The position numbers and the translations under genes are program-made. Positions 32,524 to 42,444 of a stretch of 52,238 nucleotides of DNA are shown in pieces (within the stretch, counting starts at the first letter, position 1; the number at the start of each line of letters is the position of its first letter). The stretch comes from an uncultured Oscillospiraceae bacterium (GTDB lineage: Bacteria; Bacillota; Clostridia; Oscillospirales; Oscillospiraceae), in NCBI GenBank assembly GCA_947630645.1, contig CANRIF010000005.1, positions 1-52,238 on the forward strand, given 5' to 3'. Under the pieces are notes generated by a model. That model saw only the letters and a program-made list of their open reading frames with translations. It searched no databases and was not told the DNA's origin.

Positions 32524-33980
32524 CGCTTGGCGAACTTTTGAAGGACATCCCCGTGTCCGCCATGACCGCGGACCCGGAGACGGAGATACACGATATCCGC
32601 TACGACTCCCGCGCCGTGGGGCCGGGAGACCTGTTCGTGGCGGTGAAGGGATTGCAGAGCGACGGCCACCGCTTCATCGACGCCGCCCTGGCCAAGGGCG
32701 CGGCGGCGGTGCTGTGCCAGACCGCACCGGACAGGGCGGACGCGCCCTATGTCCTGACGGCGGATAGCCGCCTGGCCCTGGCGCTGGTATCCGCGGCCTG
32801 GTTCGGCCATCCGGCGGAGAAGATGACCATGGTGGGCGTCACCGGGACCAACGGCAAGACCACCGCCACGGTGCTGCTCAAGCACCTGCTGGAGGACGCG
32901 CTGGGGACCAAGATAGGCCTCGTCGGCACCATCTCCAACTGGATCGGGGACCAGGAGCTGCCCACCGAGCGGACCACACCGGAGTCCTATGAACTGCAAA
33001 AACTGTTTGCCCGGATGGTGGAGGCCGGCTGCACCCATGTGGTGATGGAGGTGTCCTCCCACGCGCTGGCGCTGGACCGGGTGGCGGGCGTCCGCTTCCA
33101 GGCGGCGCTGTTCACCAACCTGACCCAGGACCATCTGGATTTCCACAAGACCATGGAGGATTACGCCGGGGCCAAGGCGCTGCTCTTTGCCCGGAGCGAC
33201 GCGGCCGCCGTGAACGTGGACGATCCCTGGGCCGGGTTCATGGCGGAGCGGGCCAAGTGCCCGGTGATGACCTATTCCGCCGCCGGCGGCCAGGCCGACC
33301 TGCGGGCGGAGGACGTGCGCCTGGCCGCCTCGGCGGTGGAGTTCACCGCCTGTCTCGGCGTCGAGCGGGTGCCGGTGCGCCTGGGCGTGCCGGGTGCCTT
33401 TTCCGTGGCCAACGCCCTGACCGCCATCGCGGCCGGGCATCTGCTGGGGGTGAGCCTGGCGGACTGCGCCGCGTCCCTTGGCCGGGCCAAGGGCGTGCGG
33501 GGCAGGGTGGAGGTGGTCCCCACGCCGGGGGATTACACCATCGTCATCGACTATGCCCACACCCCCGACGCGCTGGAGAAGATCCTGCGTACCATGAAGG
33601 AGGTGTCCCAGGGCCGGGTGGTGGCGGTGTTCGGCTGCGGCGGCGACCGGGACCGGACCAAGCGCCCCAAGATGGGCGCCATCGCCGCCAGGGAGGCGGA
33701 CTTCTGCGTGGTCACCAGCGATAACCCCCGCACCGAGGACCCGGAGGATATCATCCGGGACATCCTGGCGGGGATGCCGGACGACGCGCCCCGGACCGTG
33801 ATCGCGGACCGGCCGTCGGCCATCTGCTGGGCCATCGACCACCATCAGCCGGGGGACGTGATCGTCCTGGCCGGCAAGGGCCATGAGACGTACCAGGAGG
33901 TCTGCGGGACGAAGCGGCCCATGGACGAGCGGGTGATCGTGGCGGAACACTTGAAGAAGATCGGAGAAGCGGGAAAATGA
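32520..33980 (+). CDS. murE: UDP-MurNAc-L-Ala-D-Glu:meso-diaminopimelate ligase MurE
   Basis: MurE adds the third amino acid of the peptidoglycan stem. From the ATG at 32520, overlapping the PBP stop, it is 486 residues: N-terminal UDP domain (IHDIRYDSRAVGPGDLFVAV), ATP loop GVTGTNGKTTAT (~105-116), the carbamylated-lysine region, and the specificity motif DNPRTEDP at residues 401-408. DNPR is the signature for meso-diaminopimelate rather than L-lysine. The end GKGHETYQEV is also family typical. Confidence 0.96.
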   Translation: MTLGELLKDIPVSAMTADPETEIHDIRYDSRAVGPGDLFVAVKGLQSDGHRFIDAALAKGAAAVLCQTAPDRADAPYVLTADSRLALALVSAAWFGHPAEKMTMVGVTGTNGKTTATVLLKHLLEDALGTKIGLVGTISNWIGDQELPTERTTPESYELQKLFARMVEAGCTHVVMEVSSHALALDRVAGVRFQAALFTNLTQDHLDFHKTMEDYAGAKALLFARSDAAAVNVDDPWAGFMAERAKCPVMTYSAAGGQADLRAEDVRLAASAVEFTACLGVERVPVRLGVPGAFSVANALTAIAAGHLLGVSLADCAASLGRAKGVRGRVEVVPTPGDYTIVIDYAHTPDALEKILRTMKEVSQGRVVAVFGCGGDRDRTKRPKMGAIAAREADFCVVTSDNPRTEDPEDIIRDILAGMPDDAPRTVIADRPSAICWAIDHHQPGDVIVLAGKGHETYQEVCGTKRPMDERVIVAEHLKKIGEAGK

Positions 33981-34987
33981 CGGTGCGACTGGTGATGAGC
34001 TTTCTGGCGGCGTTGGCGCTGGCCGCGGCGCTGGGCAGCGTATATGTGCCCTGGCTGCGGAAGATCAAGGCCGGCCAGGAGATAAAGGAGATCGGCCCCA
34101 ACTGGCACAAGACTAAGGCGGGCACCCCTACCATGGGCGGCGTCATCTTCATCGCGGCCGTGACGGCGGTGGTGTTCTCCTTCGGCTTCCCCTTCATCCG
34201 GGACGGGGAGCTGGGGGCGCTGTTCGTGCTGGTGTTCTCCCTGTTTTACGGGGCCATCGGGTTTTTGGACGACTATGAGAAGCTGAAGAAAAAGCAGAAC
34301 CTGGGCCTGACGGCCCGCGCCAAATTTATTTTGCAGCTGGCGGTGGCGGTGGCGCTGCTGTACCTGCTGCGGCTGGAGGGGTATCTGACCCCCAGCCTGT
34401 ACGTCCCTTTCTGGCAGGTCACCTTCGATCTGCCGGAGTGGCTGTATTTCGTGCTGGCCGCGTTCATCATCGTGGGGACGGTCAACGCCGTGAATATCAC
34501 CGACGGCATCGACGGCCTGGCCGCCAGCGTGTCCGTGCCGGTGTTCGTGTGCTATACGGCCGTGGCCTTCGTGTGGGGGGAGCGGTTCAACTCCCTGGGG
34601 GTGTTCGCCGCGGGGCTCACCGGCGGGCTTTTCGGCTTCCTCATATACAATTTCCACCCCGCCAAGTGCTTCATGGGGGACACGGGGAGCCTGTTCCTGG
34701 GCGGGGCGGTATGCGGCATGGCCTTCGCGCTGGATATGCCGCTGATCCTGGTGCCGCTGTGCATGGTGTTCATCCTGGAGACCCTGTCCGACATCATCCA
34801 GGTGACCTATTTCAAGCTTAGCCACGGCAAGCGCATCTTCAAAATGGCCCCTTTCCATCACCATCTGGAGATGGGCGGCTGGTTTGGCCATAAGTGGACG
34901 GAGGTGCAGATCGTCGCCCTGTTCGCGGGGGTGTCGGTGATCTGCGCCGTGGTGGCGTTCTTCTCCTGCGCCGGGCGGTATGTCTGA
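33977..34987 (+). CDS. mraY: Phospho-MurNAc-pentapeptide transferase MraY
   Basis: MraY makes lipid I by moving phospho-MurNAc-pentapeptide to undecaprenyl phosphate. The 336 residues have about ten membrane helices and the conserved cytoplasmic loops: KTKAGTPTMGGVIF, FLDDYEKLKKKQNLGLTARA with the Asp pair, NAVNITDGIDGLAA, FMGDTGSLFLGG, and APFHHHLEMGGW. The ATG overlaps the murE stop. murF, which usually lies between murE and mraY, is missing, and so is murD after it. Confidence 0.97.
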   Translation: MTVRLVMSFLAALALAAALGSVYVPWLRKIKAGQEIKEIGPNWHKTKAGTPTMGGVIFIAAVTAVVFSFGFPFIRDGELGALFVLVFSLFYGAIGFLDDYEKLKKKQNLGLTARAKFILQLAVAVALLYLLRLEGYLTPSLYVPFWQVTFDLPEWLYFVLAAFIIVGTVNAVNITDGIDGLAASVSVPVFVCYTAVAFVWGERFNSLGVFAAGLTGGLFGFLIYNFHPAKCFMGDTGSLFLGGAVCGMAFALDMPLILVPLCMVFILETLSDIIQVTYFKLSHGKRIFKMAPFHHHLEMGGWFGHKWTEVQIVALFAGVSVICAVVAFFSCAGRYV

Positions 34988-35013
34988 CGCGGGCGTGACG
35001 GGGAGGTAGAGCG

Positions 35014-36201
35014 ATGGCTTCCAAAAATGAAGGGACGCTGACGTATGAAAACTCGCGTCTGGCGGACTATACATACGATAACTCCATCGACCGGGGCGCC
35101 ATCGACATCCCCTTCGCGCTGCTGACGCTGGTGTTGCTGACGGTGGGGGTGGTGATGGTCCTGTCGGCCAGCTTCGCCCGGGCCTATTACGACCCCACCA
35201 ACGAGACAGGCGGTAACGCCACCTATTACTTCGTCCGGCAGGCGCTGTTCGCCATGTGCGGCGTGGGCGTGATGTTCGTCTGCTCCCGGTTCCCCATGGG
35301 CTTTTACCGCCACATCTCCCGCATCGTGATGCTGGTGTCCATCGCCCTGCTGGTGCTGGTGCTGGTCCCCGGCATCGGGGAGAAGGTCAACGGTTCACGG
35401 CGGTGGATCAACCTGGGCTTCACCACGTTCCAGCCCTCGGAGGTGGCGAAGATCGGCATCATCATGTACTTCTCCTTTTTGATCTGCACGCTGAAGGAGA
35501 AGGTCACCGACCTGCGGGAGGGGCTGCTCCGGTTCATCGTCACCCTGGGGATCGTCTGCGCGCTGCTGGTGCTGGAGCCCCATATGTCCGGCATCATCAT
35601 CATCCTGGCCATCGGGCTGGTGATGCTGTTCCTGGGCGGGCTGCCTATGCGCTGGTTCGTGATCGGCGGCTTGTCGGGCGCGTCGCTGCTGGGCATCGGC
35701 TACGCGCTGTTCCCCTATGTGCGGGAGCGGTTCTTCGCCTGGCTCAACCCCTTCGCCGATATGTCCGGCGACGGCTACCAGATCGTCCAGAGCCTCTACT
35801 CCATCGGCTCCGGCGGGCTGCTGGGCCTGGGACTGGGCAATTCCCGGCAGAAGTACCTGTACCTGCCGGAGGAACACAACGACTTCATCTTTTCCGTGGT
35901 GTGCGAGGAACTGGGCTTCATCGGCGCTATGCTGATCCTGACGCTGTTCGCCCTGCTGATCATAAGGGGCTACTGGCTGAGTATGCACGCCCGGGACCGT
36001 TACAGCGCCCTGGTGGGCGCCGGCATCACCACCCATCTGGCCATGCAGGTCATCCTCAACGTGGCCGTTTGCACCAACTCCATCCCCTGCACGGGCATCT
36101 CCCTGCCGCTGTTCAGCTACGGCGGCACGGCGCTGTTGCTGCAAATGGCGGAATTGGGCATCATCCTGTCCCTGTCGCGGGACGTGACGGAGAAGCGTTA
36201 G
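35014..36201 (+). CDS. SEDS glycosyltransferase FtsW/SpoVE
   Basis: A 395-residue SEDS-family polymerase that extends glycan strands with its class B PBP partner. About ten membrane helices, with the family marks SRRWINLGFTTFQPSEVAKI, the EHNDFIFSVVCEELGFIGA loop holding the likely catalytic Asp, and the end NSIPCTGISLPLFSYGGTAL. A soluble N-terminal tail of ~30 residues is long for the family. Placement in dcw between mraY and murG favours FtsW or its sporulation paralogue SpoVE over RodA. Strong ribosome site GGGGAGG. Confidence 0.93.
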   Translation: MASKNEGTLTYENSRLADYTYDNSIDRGAIDIPFALLTLVLLTVGVVMVLSASFARAYYDPTNETGGNATYYFVRQALFAMCGVGVMFVCSRFPMGFYRHISRIVMLVSIALLVLVLVPGIGEKVNGSRRWINLGFTTFQPSEVAKIGIIMYFSFLICTLKEKVTDLREGLLRFIVTLGIVCALLVLEPHMSGIIIILAIGLVMLFLGGLPMRWFVIGGLSGASLLGIGYALFPYVRERFFAWLNPFADMSGDGYQIVQSLYSIGSGGLLGLGLGNSRQKYLYLPEEHNDFIFSVVCEELGFIGAMLILTLFALLIIRGYWLSMHARDRYSALVGAGITTHLAMQVILNVAVCTNSIPCTGISLPLFSYGGTALLLQMAELGIILSLSRDVTEKR

Positions 36202-36202
36202 T

Positions 36203-37324
36203 ATGCGTATTTTATTCACCTGCGGCGGCACTGCCGGACACATCAATCCCGCCCTGGGCGTGGCGGGACGCATCCGGGAACTGGTCCCGGACGCGGAGAT
36301 CCTCTTCGTGGGCGCCAAGGACCACATGGAGACGGAGCTGGTCCCCCGGGAGGGGTATGAGATCAAGACCGTCACCATCTCCGGCTTCCAGCGGAGCATG
36401 AAGCCCGCCAAGATCGCGGAGAACATCCGCGCCGTGGGCCGGGTCATCTCCGCCCGCCGGCTGGCCAGGCGCTATCTGGAGGAATTCCGCCCCGACGTGG
36501 CGGTGGGCACGGGGGGCTATGTGTGCTATCCCGTGCTGCGGACGGCCGCCGCCATGGGCATCCCCACGGCGGTGCATGAGTCCAACGCTGTGCCGGGCCT
36601 GACCACGAAGCTGCTGGAAAAGACCGTGGACCGCATCCTGGTGGGGCTGGAGGACAGCCGCGCCTTCTATAAGGACCCGGGCAAGGTGGAGGTCACCGGG
36701 ACCCCCGTGCGGGTGGACTTCCGGGGCCTGGACCGGGCCAAGGCCCGGCGGGAACTGGGGATGGACCCGGACCAGCCGGTGGTGCTGGCGGTGTTCGGTT
36801 CGCTGGGCGCGGAGTATATGAACGACGCCATGGCGCAGTTCATCCGCCGCATGGGGCCGGGCGGCGGCTTCCGGCTCATTTACGCCACCGGGAAACGCTA
36901 CTATGAGGCCGTGCGGGCGCGGCTGGAGGCGGAGGGGACCCGCTGGGCGAACGCCGACGTGCGGGAGTATATCTACGATATGCCCCGGGTCATGACCGCG
37001 GCGGACGTGATCATCTGCCGCAGCGGCGCGTCCACCATCAGCGAGTTGACCTACCTGGGAAAGCCCGCCGTCATGATCCCCAGCCCCAACGTGGTCAACA
37101 ACCACCAGGAGAAGAACGCCCGGGTGCTGGAGCGGGCCGGGGCGGTGAAGATGCTGCTGGAGGGCCAGTTCGACGGCAGCGCGCTTTTCGACACGGTGAC
37201 CGGGATGCTGGGCGACCGACCCGGTCTGGAGCGGATGCACGAGGCGTCCCTGCGCCTGGGGGTGCAGGACGCCACCGATCGGATCGCGTCCATCGTGCTG
37301 GGCCTGGCACAAAAGGGCAGGTAA
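36203..37324 (+). CDS. murG: UDP-GlcNAc:lipid I GlcNAc transferase MurG
   Basis: MurG makes lipid II at the inner face of the membrane. The 373-residue GT-B protein has the first glycine loop TCGGTAGHINPALGVAG at the start, DVAVGTGGYVCYPVLRTA, AVHESNAVPGLTTKLL, and the donor site ICRSGASTISELTYLGKPAV with SPNVVNNHQEKNARVLE. Starting one base after the ftsW stop, it is probably translated by coupling; GGAG lies 11 bases upstream. Confidence 0.96.
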   Translation: MRILFTCGGTAGHINPALGVAGRIRELVPDAEILFVGAKDHMETELVPREGYEIKTVTISGFQRSMKPAKIAENIRAVGRVISARRLARRYLEEFRPDVAVGTGGYVCYPVLRTAAAMGIPTAVHESNAVPGLTTKLLEKTVDRILVGLEDSRAFYKDPGKVEVTGTPVRVDFRGLDRAKARRELGMDPDQPVVLAVFGSLGAEYMNDAMAQFIRRMGPGGGFRLIYATGKRYYEAVRARLEAEGTRWANADVREYIYDMPRVMTAADVIICRSGASTISELTYLGKPAVMIPSPNVVNNHQEKNARVLERAGAVKMLLEGQFDGSALFDTVTGMLGDRPGLERMHEASLRLGVQDATDRIASIVLGLAQKGR

Positions 37325-37404
37325 CGAGACGCTGTCACAAAAACCGTCCCCGCGCATAGTATATCTTGACGTTTTATCGAGACATACTGGCCGGAGGGCG
37401 GAAA

Positions 37405-38658
37405 ATGAGCATATGGCGAGTGCGGGGCGGTGTCCCGCTGGAGGGGAGCCTGACCATCCAGGGCGCCTGCGGGGCGGCGCTGCCGGTCCTGGCGGCGTGC
37501 GTGCTGATGGGGAGCGAGACGGAACTGACCAACGTGCCGGCGCTGCGGGACGTGGAGACGGCGCTGGACATCCTGGTCCGGCTCGGCTGCGCTGTCCGGC
37601 GGCAGGACGACGTGGTGAGCGTGGACAGCCGCGGCATGACGGGCTGGACCATACCGTGTGAGGAAGGGATACGCCCGGCCATCCTCTTTCTGGGGGCGAT
37701 CCTGGCCCGCTGCGGCCGGGCGCGCATCGCCATCCCGGCGTGCGGCGAGTTTGGCTCCCGGCCGCTGGAGGGATACCTGGCCCCCTTGGAGGCGCTGGGC
37801 GCTAAGGTGGAAATGGAGGGCGGCGCAGTCCTCTGCACCGCGCCCGACGGTTTCACCGGTGGGCATATCGCCCTGGAGCGGCCCAGCGTGGGCGCCACAG
37901 CGAGCGCCATGACCGCTGCTTGCGCGGCCAGAGGGGAGACGGTGATCACCGGCGCGGCCTGTGAGCCCCAGATCGCGCATTTGCAGGGATTCCTGCGGGC
38001 CTTGGGCGCGGAGGTGAGTGGGGCCGGTACCCCAGTCATCCGCATCCGGGGAGGTCATCTTGCATCGCGGCCTGTGGGCTGGCGGGTGATGCCGGACCCG
38101 GTGGCGGCCGCCACCGTGCTGTGCGCCTGCGCTTCGGCCGGCGGCGACGTGGAACTGCGGGGGCTGGAACCGGAGAGCCTGGGCGCCATTGCCGAAACTC
38201 TGGCCGCCATGGGCGCTGGGATCGCAAGGGGCGACCGCCGGATGCGGATACGCTGCGCCGGGCGTCTCCGGGGCGGCGGCACCGTGATCGGCGGGCCGTG
38301 GCCCTGCTTTCCCGCCGAGGCCCTGCCGCTGCTGATGGCCGCTGGCTTGAAGGCGGAGGGGACCACGGTGCTGGCGGAGAGGACCTTTTCAGACCGCTTC
38401 CGCGCGGCGGAGGAGATGCGCCTGCTGGGGGCGGATGTCCGCCAGGAGGGGCGGGTGGCCGTGGTCACAGGCGTGGAGCGGCTCACCGGCGCGCCGGTGC
38501 TGGCGGAGGATACGCGGGGCGGCGCCTCGCTGGTCCTCGCGGGCCTGGGGGCGGAAGGGACGACCGCCGTTACCGATCACGGCCATATCGCCCGGGGATA
38601 CGAGGGCCTGGACAGGACCTTGAACGGCCTGGGCGCACACATCGAGATGTCGGAATGA
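37405..38658 (+). CDS. MurA-like EPSP-synthase-fold protein with altered active site
   Basis: The ATG at 37405 follows GGAGGGCGG and gives 417 residues aligned end to end with MurA (UDP-GlcNAc enolpyruvyl transferase). Yet the key residues differ. The E. coli SGAKNAALP (Lys22, Asn23) reads QGACGAALP here. The GGCTIGARP loop with Cys115 reads ACGEFGSRP, so the aligned residue is Gly with a Cys one place before. Asp305 is replaced by Glu in FPAEALP. Arg91, Arg120 and Arg397 equivalents (GIRPAILF, SRPLEG, DTRGGASLV) are kept. It is therefore likely a MurA paralogue with lost or changed catalysis; a canonical murA should exist elsewhere. Confidence 0.85.
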   Translation: MSIWRVRGGVPLEGSLTIQGACGAALPVLAACVLMGSETELTNVPALRDVETALDILVRLGCAVRRQDDVVSVDSRGMTGWTIPCEEGIRPAILFLGAILARCGRARIAIPACGEFGSRPLEGYLAPLEALGAKVEMEGGAVLCTAPDGFTGGHIALERPSVGATASAMTAACAARGETVITGAACEPQIAHLQGFLRALGAEVSGAGTPVIRIRGGHLASRPVGWRVMPDPVAAATVLCACASAGGDVELRGLEPESLGAIAETLAAMGAGIARGDRRMRIRCAGRLRGGGTVIGGPWPCFPAEALPLLMAAGLKAEGTTVLAERTFSDRFRAAEEMRLLGADVRQEGRVAVVTGVERLTGAPVLAEDTRGGASLVLAGLGAEGTTAVTDHGHIARGYEGLDRTLNGLGAHIEMSE

Positions 38659-38668
38659 GGGAACTGCA

Positions 38669-39427
38669 TTGGCAAAGATAGACCGCTACGGCGTGGCGAG
38701 AAAAAAGAAAAAGAAGAGCGCCCTGTTCGCGCCGCTGACCTTCCTGCTGGTCTGCGTGGCGCTGGTGTTCGGCATGGGCGTTTTTTTCCGCGTGCAGTCG
38801 ATCCAGGTGATCGGCACCACCAATTACACCGCCGAGGAGATCATCGAGGCCGCCGGCATCGATACGGGGGACAACCTGCTGTTCGTCAATAAACCCGCCG
38901 CCGCCGCCCGCATCTACTCCCGGCTGCCCATGGTGGAGAAGGCGGACGTGGAATCCGTCATGCCCAACCGCATCATCATCACCGTGGAAGAGAGTTCCGC
39001 GCTGGCCTACGTCAACTGGATGGGGACCAACTGGGTGATCACCGGTAACTGCAAGCTGCTGCAAACGGCCACCCCGGAGGAACTGGGCGGCCTGATCCAG
39101 GTGCTTAGCGTGACGCCGGTGGACCCGGAGTCCGGCAAGGCCATGACCGTGGCGGAGGAGGACAGCCTGAAGCTGACCTACTTGCAGGACCTGCTGGGCG
39201 CCATCCAGGACCTGGGGATGGCGGCGGACGTGCGGGACCTGGATATGTCCAACGTGGCCAACCCCACGTTCCAGTACCTGGGCCGGTTCAGCGTCCGCAT
39301 GGGGCCCAACAACAACTCCGAGTACAAGCTGCGGATGCTGCTGGCGGGCGTCGCCCAGCTGGCCGCGGACGAGACGGGGACCATAAACCTGGCCGATGGC
39401 ACCACCGTGCGGTTCACACCCAACTAA
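38669..39427 (+). CDS. ftsQ: Cell division protein FtsQ/DivIB
   Basis: A 252-residue bitopic protein starting at TTG 38669, ten bases after GAGGG. After a basic tail (ARKKKKKSALFAP) comes one membrane helix (LTFLLVCVALVFGMGVFFRV), then a POTRA domain directly outside: VQSIQVIGTTNYTAEEIIEA, AGIDTGDNLLFVNKPAAAAR, LPMVEKADVESVMPNRIIIT. A beta domain follows. FtsQ/DivIB joins FtsL in the divisome and recruits the PBP-SEDS pair. Its place between the MurA-like gene and ftsZ fits Gram-positive dcw clusters. Confidence 0.92.
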   Translation: MAKIDRYGVARKKKKKSALFAPLTFLLVCVALVFGMGVFFRVQSIQVIGTTNYTAEEIIEAAGIDTGDNLLFVNKPAAAARIYSRLPMVEKADVESVMPNRIIITVEESSALAYVNWMGTNWVITGNCKLLQTATPEELGGLIQVLSVTPVDPESGKAMTVAEEDSLKLTYLQDLLGAIQDLGMAADVRDLDMSNVANPTFQYLGRFSVRMGPNNNSEYKLRMLLAGVAQLAADETGTINLADGTTVRFTPN

Positions 39428-39474
39428 AAATGAAAAATTTTCCGCTGTTTGACATAATATTTTTAAATAAACTA

Positions 39475-39503
39475 TTGACCTGTGCGGGTTTTCGTAATAA
39501 AAT
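39475..39503 (+). promoter_or_regulatory. Promoter of ftsZ
   Basis: TTGACC (39475-39480), 17 bases, TAAAAT (39498-39503), 79 bases before the ftsZ ATG; an AT-rich gap of 155 bases. Confidence 0.75.
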
Positions 39504-39582
39504 GTAACATATGTAAGTTGGGAACGGGTGCATTGTGTCTGTTTCCATGCGCCCACATTGAATACGCGGGAGGCAAATAAAG

Positions 39583-40731
<1,149 letters not shown>

Positions 40732-40751
40732 AACGCTTTACGGACTTTATG

Positions 40752-40783
40752 GCCCCTGCCGCTCCGCGGCAGGGGCTTTCCTT
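40752..40783 (+). terminator. ftsZ terminator
   Basis: A perfect 11-bp stem GCCCCTGCCGC with GCGGCAGGGGC, loop TCC, followed by TTTCCTT. Confidence 0.85.
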
Positions 40784-40846
40784 ATGCATTGTGGGGCAAG
40801 ATTGGTAAAATATACGGTTTTTTTGAAAAAATCCATCGTCTTTTTC

Positions 40847-40875
40847 TTGCAAAATGACACATACGGGGGTAAAAT
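40847..40875 (+). promoter_or_regulatory. Promoter of the DUF1508 gene
   Basis: TTGCAA (40847-40852), 17 bases, TAAAAT (40870-40875), 52 bases before the ATG. Confidence 0.75.
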
Positions 40876-40927
40876 ACATCATAGCGTCAAGGCCCAAAAA
40901 TTTGCTATGCAGAAAGAAGGAACAGCA

Positions 40928-41305
40928 ATGGCAGCGAGATTCGAGATCAAGCAGGCGAAGAACGGCGAGTATGTATTCAACCTGTATGCCACCAACGGGC
41001 AGGCCATCGCCGCCGGCGGCGAGACCTACGCCAGCGTGGACAGCTGCGAGAAGGGCGTGGAGAGCGTCCGGAAGAACTGTGCTGTCCATGTGGAGGATCA
41101 GACCGTCTCCGGCTGCGAGGCGCTGGCCCACCCCAAGTATGAACTCTATAAGGACAAGGCCGGCGAGTTCCGCTTCCGCCTGAAGGCGTCCAACGGCGAG
41201 ATCATTGCCGTCAGCGAGGGCTACAAGTCCAAGGCCAGCGCGAAAAACGGCATGGCCTCCATCGGCAGGAACGCCCCGGAGGCGCCTGTGGTCGTGGTGG
41301 ACTGA
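40928..41305 (+). CDS. YegP/DUF1508 family protein
   Basis: A 125-residue protein with two tandem DUF1508 units: FEIKQAKNGEYVFNLYATNG ... YASVDSCEKGVESVRKNC, and YELYKDKAGEFRFRLKASNG ... YKSKASAKNGMASIGRNA. Each is a small beta-beta-beta-alpha unit. The family is widespread and its role is unknown; in some bacteria members respond to stress. It has its own promoter and AGAAGGAA ribosome site, and is not part of the dcw operon. Confidence 0.9.
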   Translation: MAARFEIKQAKNGEYVFNLYATNGQAIAAGGETYASVDSCEKGVESVRKNCAVHVEDQTVSGCEALAHPKYELYKDKAGEFRFRLKASNGEIIAVSEGYKSKASAKNGMASIGRNAPEAPVVVVD

Positions 41306-41323
41306 AGGCATATTGACCAGAGC

Positions 41324-41350
41324 AAGGGCGCGGGATTGACCCGCGCCCTT
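41324..41350. terminator. Hairpin between converging genes
   Basis: A perfect 11-bp stem AAGGGCGCGGG with CCCGCGCCCTT and 5-base loop, lying between the DUF1508 gene and the leftward nucleotidyltransferase. No T run on either side, so activity is uncertain. Confidence 0.55.
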
Positions 41351-41357
41351 GGCATAT

Positions 41358-42314
41358 CTACTCCATCCGCTCCTCCAGCCGCCGGGCCAGCGCCTCCAGC
41401 CGCCGGACCGCGGCCCGGTCCCCCTCCAGGGCCAGGGCGGAGCGGTCCGCCAGCGGCGCCAGGTGGGCCTTACCGTGGCCGTCGGTGACGGTGAGGCCGT
41501 CGGAGAAGTCCGCGCCGAACTCCGCCAGCGCCTCGCCCATGGCCCGCATGAGCCGCGCCCGGTCCCGGCAGGGGAGGATGCGCCGGGGCGCTTCGCTGCC
41601 GCCGGGCAGGTGATACAGCCCGTTCAGCGCGTCCAGGTTGCACTGGTAGTACGCCTGGGGCGTGCCGATGTCGCACCAGTAGCCGTCCATGACCCGGCCG
41701 TACAGGGGCACGCCGGCCTCCAGCAGTCGGGGGAACAGGTCCCGGGCGAAGTCGTAGGGCCGGCCCTGGGGGATGTAGGAGAGGATCTCCGGGGACAGGA
41801 CGTAGATGCCCGTGCTGACCCGGTCGGTGACCACCCGCTCCCAGGCGGGCTTTTCCAGAAAGCCGGTGACCCGGCCCTGCCGGTCGGTCAGCACCAGGCC
41901 GTAGGGCAGCGGCTCGGCCTGGGCCGTCAGCGCGATGGTGACGCCGCCCCTGTGGCCCTCCGCCAGCTCCCGCAGGTCAAAGTCGCAGGCGCTGTCGCCG
42001 CTCATCACGAGGCAGGGTTCGCTGCCGATGAAGTCGGCGCAGTTACGCACCGCGCCCGCCGTGCCCAGGGGAGCGCGCTCCTGGCGGTACTCGATGGACA
42101 CGCCGTAGCGGGAGCCGTCGCCCATCCGGTCCCGGATGGCCTGGGGCTGGTAGTGGAGCGTCAGGCACAGCTTATCGAAGCCGTTTTCCCGCAGCAGCGC
42201 CACGGTGCGCTCCAAAAGGGGCGTGCCCAGCAGCGGCATCATGGGCTTGGGCAACCCTCCGGAAATGGCCCGCAGACGGGTGCCTTCCCCGCCGGTGAGT
42301 ATGACTGCTTTCAT
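41358..42314 (-). CDS. Sugar nucleotidyltransferase with vestigial mutase-like tail
   Basis: The ATG at 42314 behind GAGGTGAAAGC gives 318 residues starting MKAVILTGGEGTRLRAISGG, the nucleotide loop, with PKPMMPLLGTPLLE next. Residues ~1-235 are a mannose-1-phosphate guanylyltransferase-like domain (APLGTAGAVRNC, VMSGDSACDFDLRELAEGHR, GFLEKPAWERVVTDRVSTGI, YWCDIGTPQAYYQCNLD). The hexapeptide left-handed helix is missing. The last ~70 residues (FGADFSDGLTVTDGHGKAHL ... LEGDRAAVRRLEALARRLEE) look like the final domain of a phosphomannomutase, as if the middle of a transferase-mutase fusion had been lost (inference). Confidence 0.82.
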   Translation of the reverse strand: MKAVILTGGEGTRLRAISGGLPKPMMPLLGTPLLERTVALLRENGFDKLCLTLHYQPQAIRDRMGDGSRYGVSIEYRQERAPLGTAGAVRNCADFIGSEPCLVMSGDSACDFDLRELAEGHRGGVTIALTAQAEPLPYGLVLTDRQGRVTGFLEKPAWERVVTDRVSTGIYVLSPEILSYIPQGRPYDFARDLFPRLLEAGVPLYGRVMDGYWCDIGTPQAYYQCNLDALNGLYHLPGGSEAPRRILPCRDRARLMRAMGEALAEFGADFSDGLTVTDGHGKAHLAPLADRSALALEGDRAAVRRLEALARRLEERME

Positions 42315-42383
42315 GCTTTCACCTCGGGGATATTGTTTGCCGGGCGGTGGAAAATATGTGGAGGCGGCGGGCCAAAAATGTAT

Positions 42384-42412
42384 TTGTAATATCATGGGAT
42401 ATCTGCTATAAT
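42384..42412 (+). promoter_or_regulatory. Promoter of the gdpP-rplI-dnaB group
   Basis: TTGTAA (42384-42389), 17 bases, TATAAT (42407-42412), 32 bases before gdpP. Confidence 0.75.
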
Positions 42413-42444
42413 AACACAGTATATTTATTTTGGAGCATTGCGCC

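Noticed and set aside
39449-39477. TTGACA at 39449 as the ftsZ promoter
   Set aside because: No good -10 at 16-18 bases; the pair at 39475-39503 fits better.
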